A stretch of DNA of 6,650 nucleotides from Lentisphaeria bacterium. GTDB lineage: Bacteria; Verrucomicrobiota; Lentisphaeria; Oligosphaerales; Oligosphaeraceae. Both the position numbers and the translations under genes were made by a program. The notes beneath the pieces were generated by a model. That model was not told where the DNA came from. It ran no database searches and saw nothing but the letters and a program-made list of their open reading frames with translations. The stretch spans positions 1 through 6,650 of the forward strand of contig JAEEXV010000169.1 in assembly GCA_016287975.1 (NCBI GenBank), written 5' to 3'. The stretch's first letter is position 1. Each line of letters begins with the position of its first letter. Positions 5,850 through 6,650 of the stretch are shown here, in pieces.

Positions 5850-6109
5850 CGGTAATTGAACAAATCCGCGAGATTGTAGGAGCCGCCCGAGGCGGCGTTG
5901 ACGGCGCGGAGAATCTTCTGGCGGACCTTGGAGGAGAGGAAGCGTCCACGGCAGGCCTTGGCCATCATCTTGTGGGTCACCTGCTCGGTAGAGGCGGCGA
6001 CGATCTGGTGGTTGGTGAGGCCCAGCTGCTCCAGGAGCGCCGCGATCGGCTGTGGGCCGTGCTCCAGGGGGTTGGGCGCGGCGGCAAGGTTGTCTTCCGT
6101 TTCCGTCAT
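5846..6109 (-). CDS. Small helix-turn-helix-like protein, 87 residues
   Basis: The gene starts at ATG 6109, only six bases after the stop of the lipoyl/octanoyl transferase gene. With no ribosome binding site of its own visible, it is probably translated by coupling. After a low-complexity acidic/proline N terminus (residues 1-20) comes a compact helical region (about 22-72): ALLEQLGLTNHQIVAAS, then EQVTHKMMAKACRGR, then LSSKVRQKILRAVNAA. This layout, with a turn after a short helix, a basic G-R motif and a final I-x-x-A-x-N helix, resembles small lambda-repressor-like DNA-binding domains. The protein ends in ADLFNYR. I do not recognise a named family, and the DNA-binding assignment is inference from pattern only. 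It may regulate or accompany lipoylation genes, or be linked to them only by position. Its codon use matches its neighbours, and the tRNA-Gln follows 37 bases later. Confidence 0.75.
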   Translation of the reverse strand: MTETEDNLAAAPNPLEHGPQPIAALLEQLGLTNHQIVAASTEQVTHKMMAKACRGRFLSSKVRQKILRAVNAASGGSYNLADLFNYR

Positions 6110-6115
6110 GGTTGG

Positions 6116-6650
6116 TCAGCGCAAATGATTCCAGGCCTCCGTCGCGTATTTCTCCTGGACCAGCTGGGCGATCCGCGCCTCCAGCTCCGCGTCGGGGCGG
6201 AAGCCGCGCGCAAGCGAAATCCGCATCACGTCGGCGAAGCCGCCTTCGAGGGCGCGGGCGATTTCGTCGCGCGGGAAGGGCAGCGGCCCGTTGAAATGGA
6301 GGCTTCCCTGGTGGAGCAGTCCGTCGGCGGTGCGGCGCTGGGCGCTGCCCGCGATCTTCCGTCCGTCCAGCAGGAGGTCGTATCGCGTGGGATTGGTGAA
6401 GCAGACCATGGTGGCGCGCTCGACCGAATGGGGGATTTCCACCTGCGCCAGTTCGACGGCCAGGCCCAGGCCGCACAGTCCGTGCTGCACCGAGCGGTTG
6501 ATCCAGTCGTAGCTGGTGATGCGGTCGAGGCCAGTGAGCCAGTGGCCCGCGGGGAAGGCGATGCTGTAGGTGAAGTCGAAGTCGTGGTAGACGATGCCGC
6601 CGCCAGTCGGGCGGCGCACCGCCGCGAAGCCCGCGGGCGCGGCCTCCCAG
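6116..6650 (-). CDS. Lipoyl/octanoyl transferase (LipM/LplA-like), 5' truncated
   Basis: The gene enters from the right edge and ends at TGA 6118-6116, leaving 177 residues visible. It belongs to the biotin/lipoate protein ligase fold that attaches octanoyl or lipoyl groups to the lysine of lipoyl domains (GcvH, E2 subunits). Diagnostic segments are RRPTGGGIVYHD, where the glycine-rich loop binds the acyl group, followed by FTYSIAFP, and GRKIAGSAQRR with the conserved active-site lysine (codon 6358-6356). A cysteine in MVCFTNP (codon 6403-6401) lies 15 residues before it. That CF position matches the nucleophile of LipM-type octanoyltransferases rather than ATP-using LplA ligases, so LipM is my preferred reading. 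GLLHQGSL then matches the family's substrate-loop region. The N-terminal part, including the true start, is missing; the GTG at 6619 is internal. It is followed six bases later by the small helix-turn-helix-like gene, in one operon. Confidence 0.85.
   Translation of the reverse strand, partial: WEAAPAGFAAVRRPTGGGIVYHDFDFTYSIAFPAGHWLTGLDRITSYDWINRSVQHGLCGLGLAVELAQVEIPHSVERATMVCFTNPTRYDLLLDGRKIAGSAQRRTADGLLHQGSLHFNGPLPFPRDEIARALEGGFADVMRISLARGFRPDAELEARIAQLVQEKYATEAWNHLR

Noticed and set aside
5721..6476. 251-codon minus-strand frame across the tRNA, the small HTH-like gene and the transferase gene
   Set aside because: It runs through the tRNA and two better genes in another frame, with an arginine/proline-rich product typical of a shadow frame.

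Overview
The window is a high-GC bacterial chromosome segment. It carries six recognisable protein genes or gene ends, two less certain ones, one tRNA, and several structured intergenic stretches. The gene content is an ECF-like sigma factor, type IV pilus retraction ATPases, a lipoyl/octanoyl transferase, an AAA/DUF4143 ATPase and a tRNA-Gln with encoded CCA. This says free-living-type bacterium, with no phage structural, plasmid or insertion-sequence genes. A placement in the Verrucomicrobiota/Lentisphaerota/Kiritimatiellota group is only an impression from the look of the small proteins and cannot be proved from this sequence.

Plus-strand left half: the 3' end of an unrecognised acidic helical protein (to 239) is followed by a GC-rich structure with a T tract (249-319) that reads as a terminator. 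A 270-base leader follows. It holds a perfect Shine-Dalgarno in front of an ATG-TGA start-stop pair, a six-codon ORF and several hairpins. Next is a monocistronic sigma-70 family factor (590-1216), closed by a 14-bp perfect hairpin. The gap 1217-1528 has a possible 36-codon minus-strand ORF, a 14-bp inverted repeat and a short AT-rich island. It leads into an AAA ATPase of the AAA_14/DUF4143 type (1529-2719).

Minus-strand right half: all genes point leftward and meet the ATPase gene tail to tail at 2720-2783. In order of transcription they are the end of a lipoyl/octanoyl transferase (LipM/LplA-like, 6650-6116), a small helix-turn-helix-like protein six bases after it (6109-5846), tRNA-Gln(UUG) (5808-5735), a Cro/CI-type DNA-binding protein (5584-5147), and a large two-ATPase protein (5018-2784). 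The last has a PilU-like first half and a PilT-like second half, each with a full set of ATPase motifs. It is the most notable gene here: a natural fusion of the two type IV pilus retraction motors. Good promoter-like sequences precede both the fusion gene and the tRNA.

I found no CRISPR array, origin or complete mobile element, and no multi-gene defence system.
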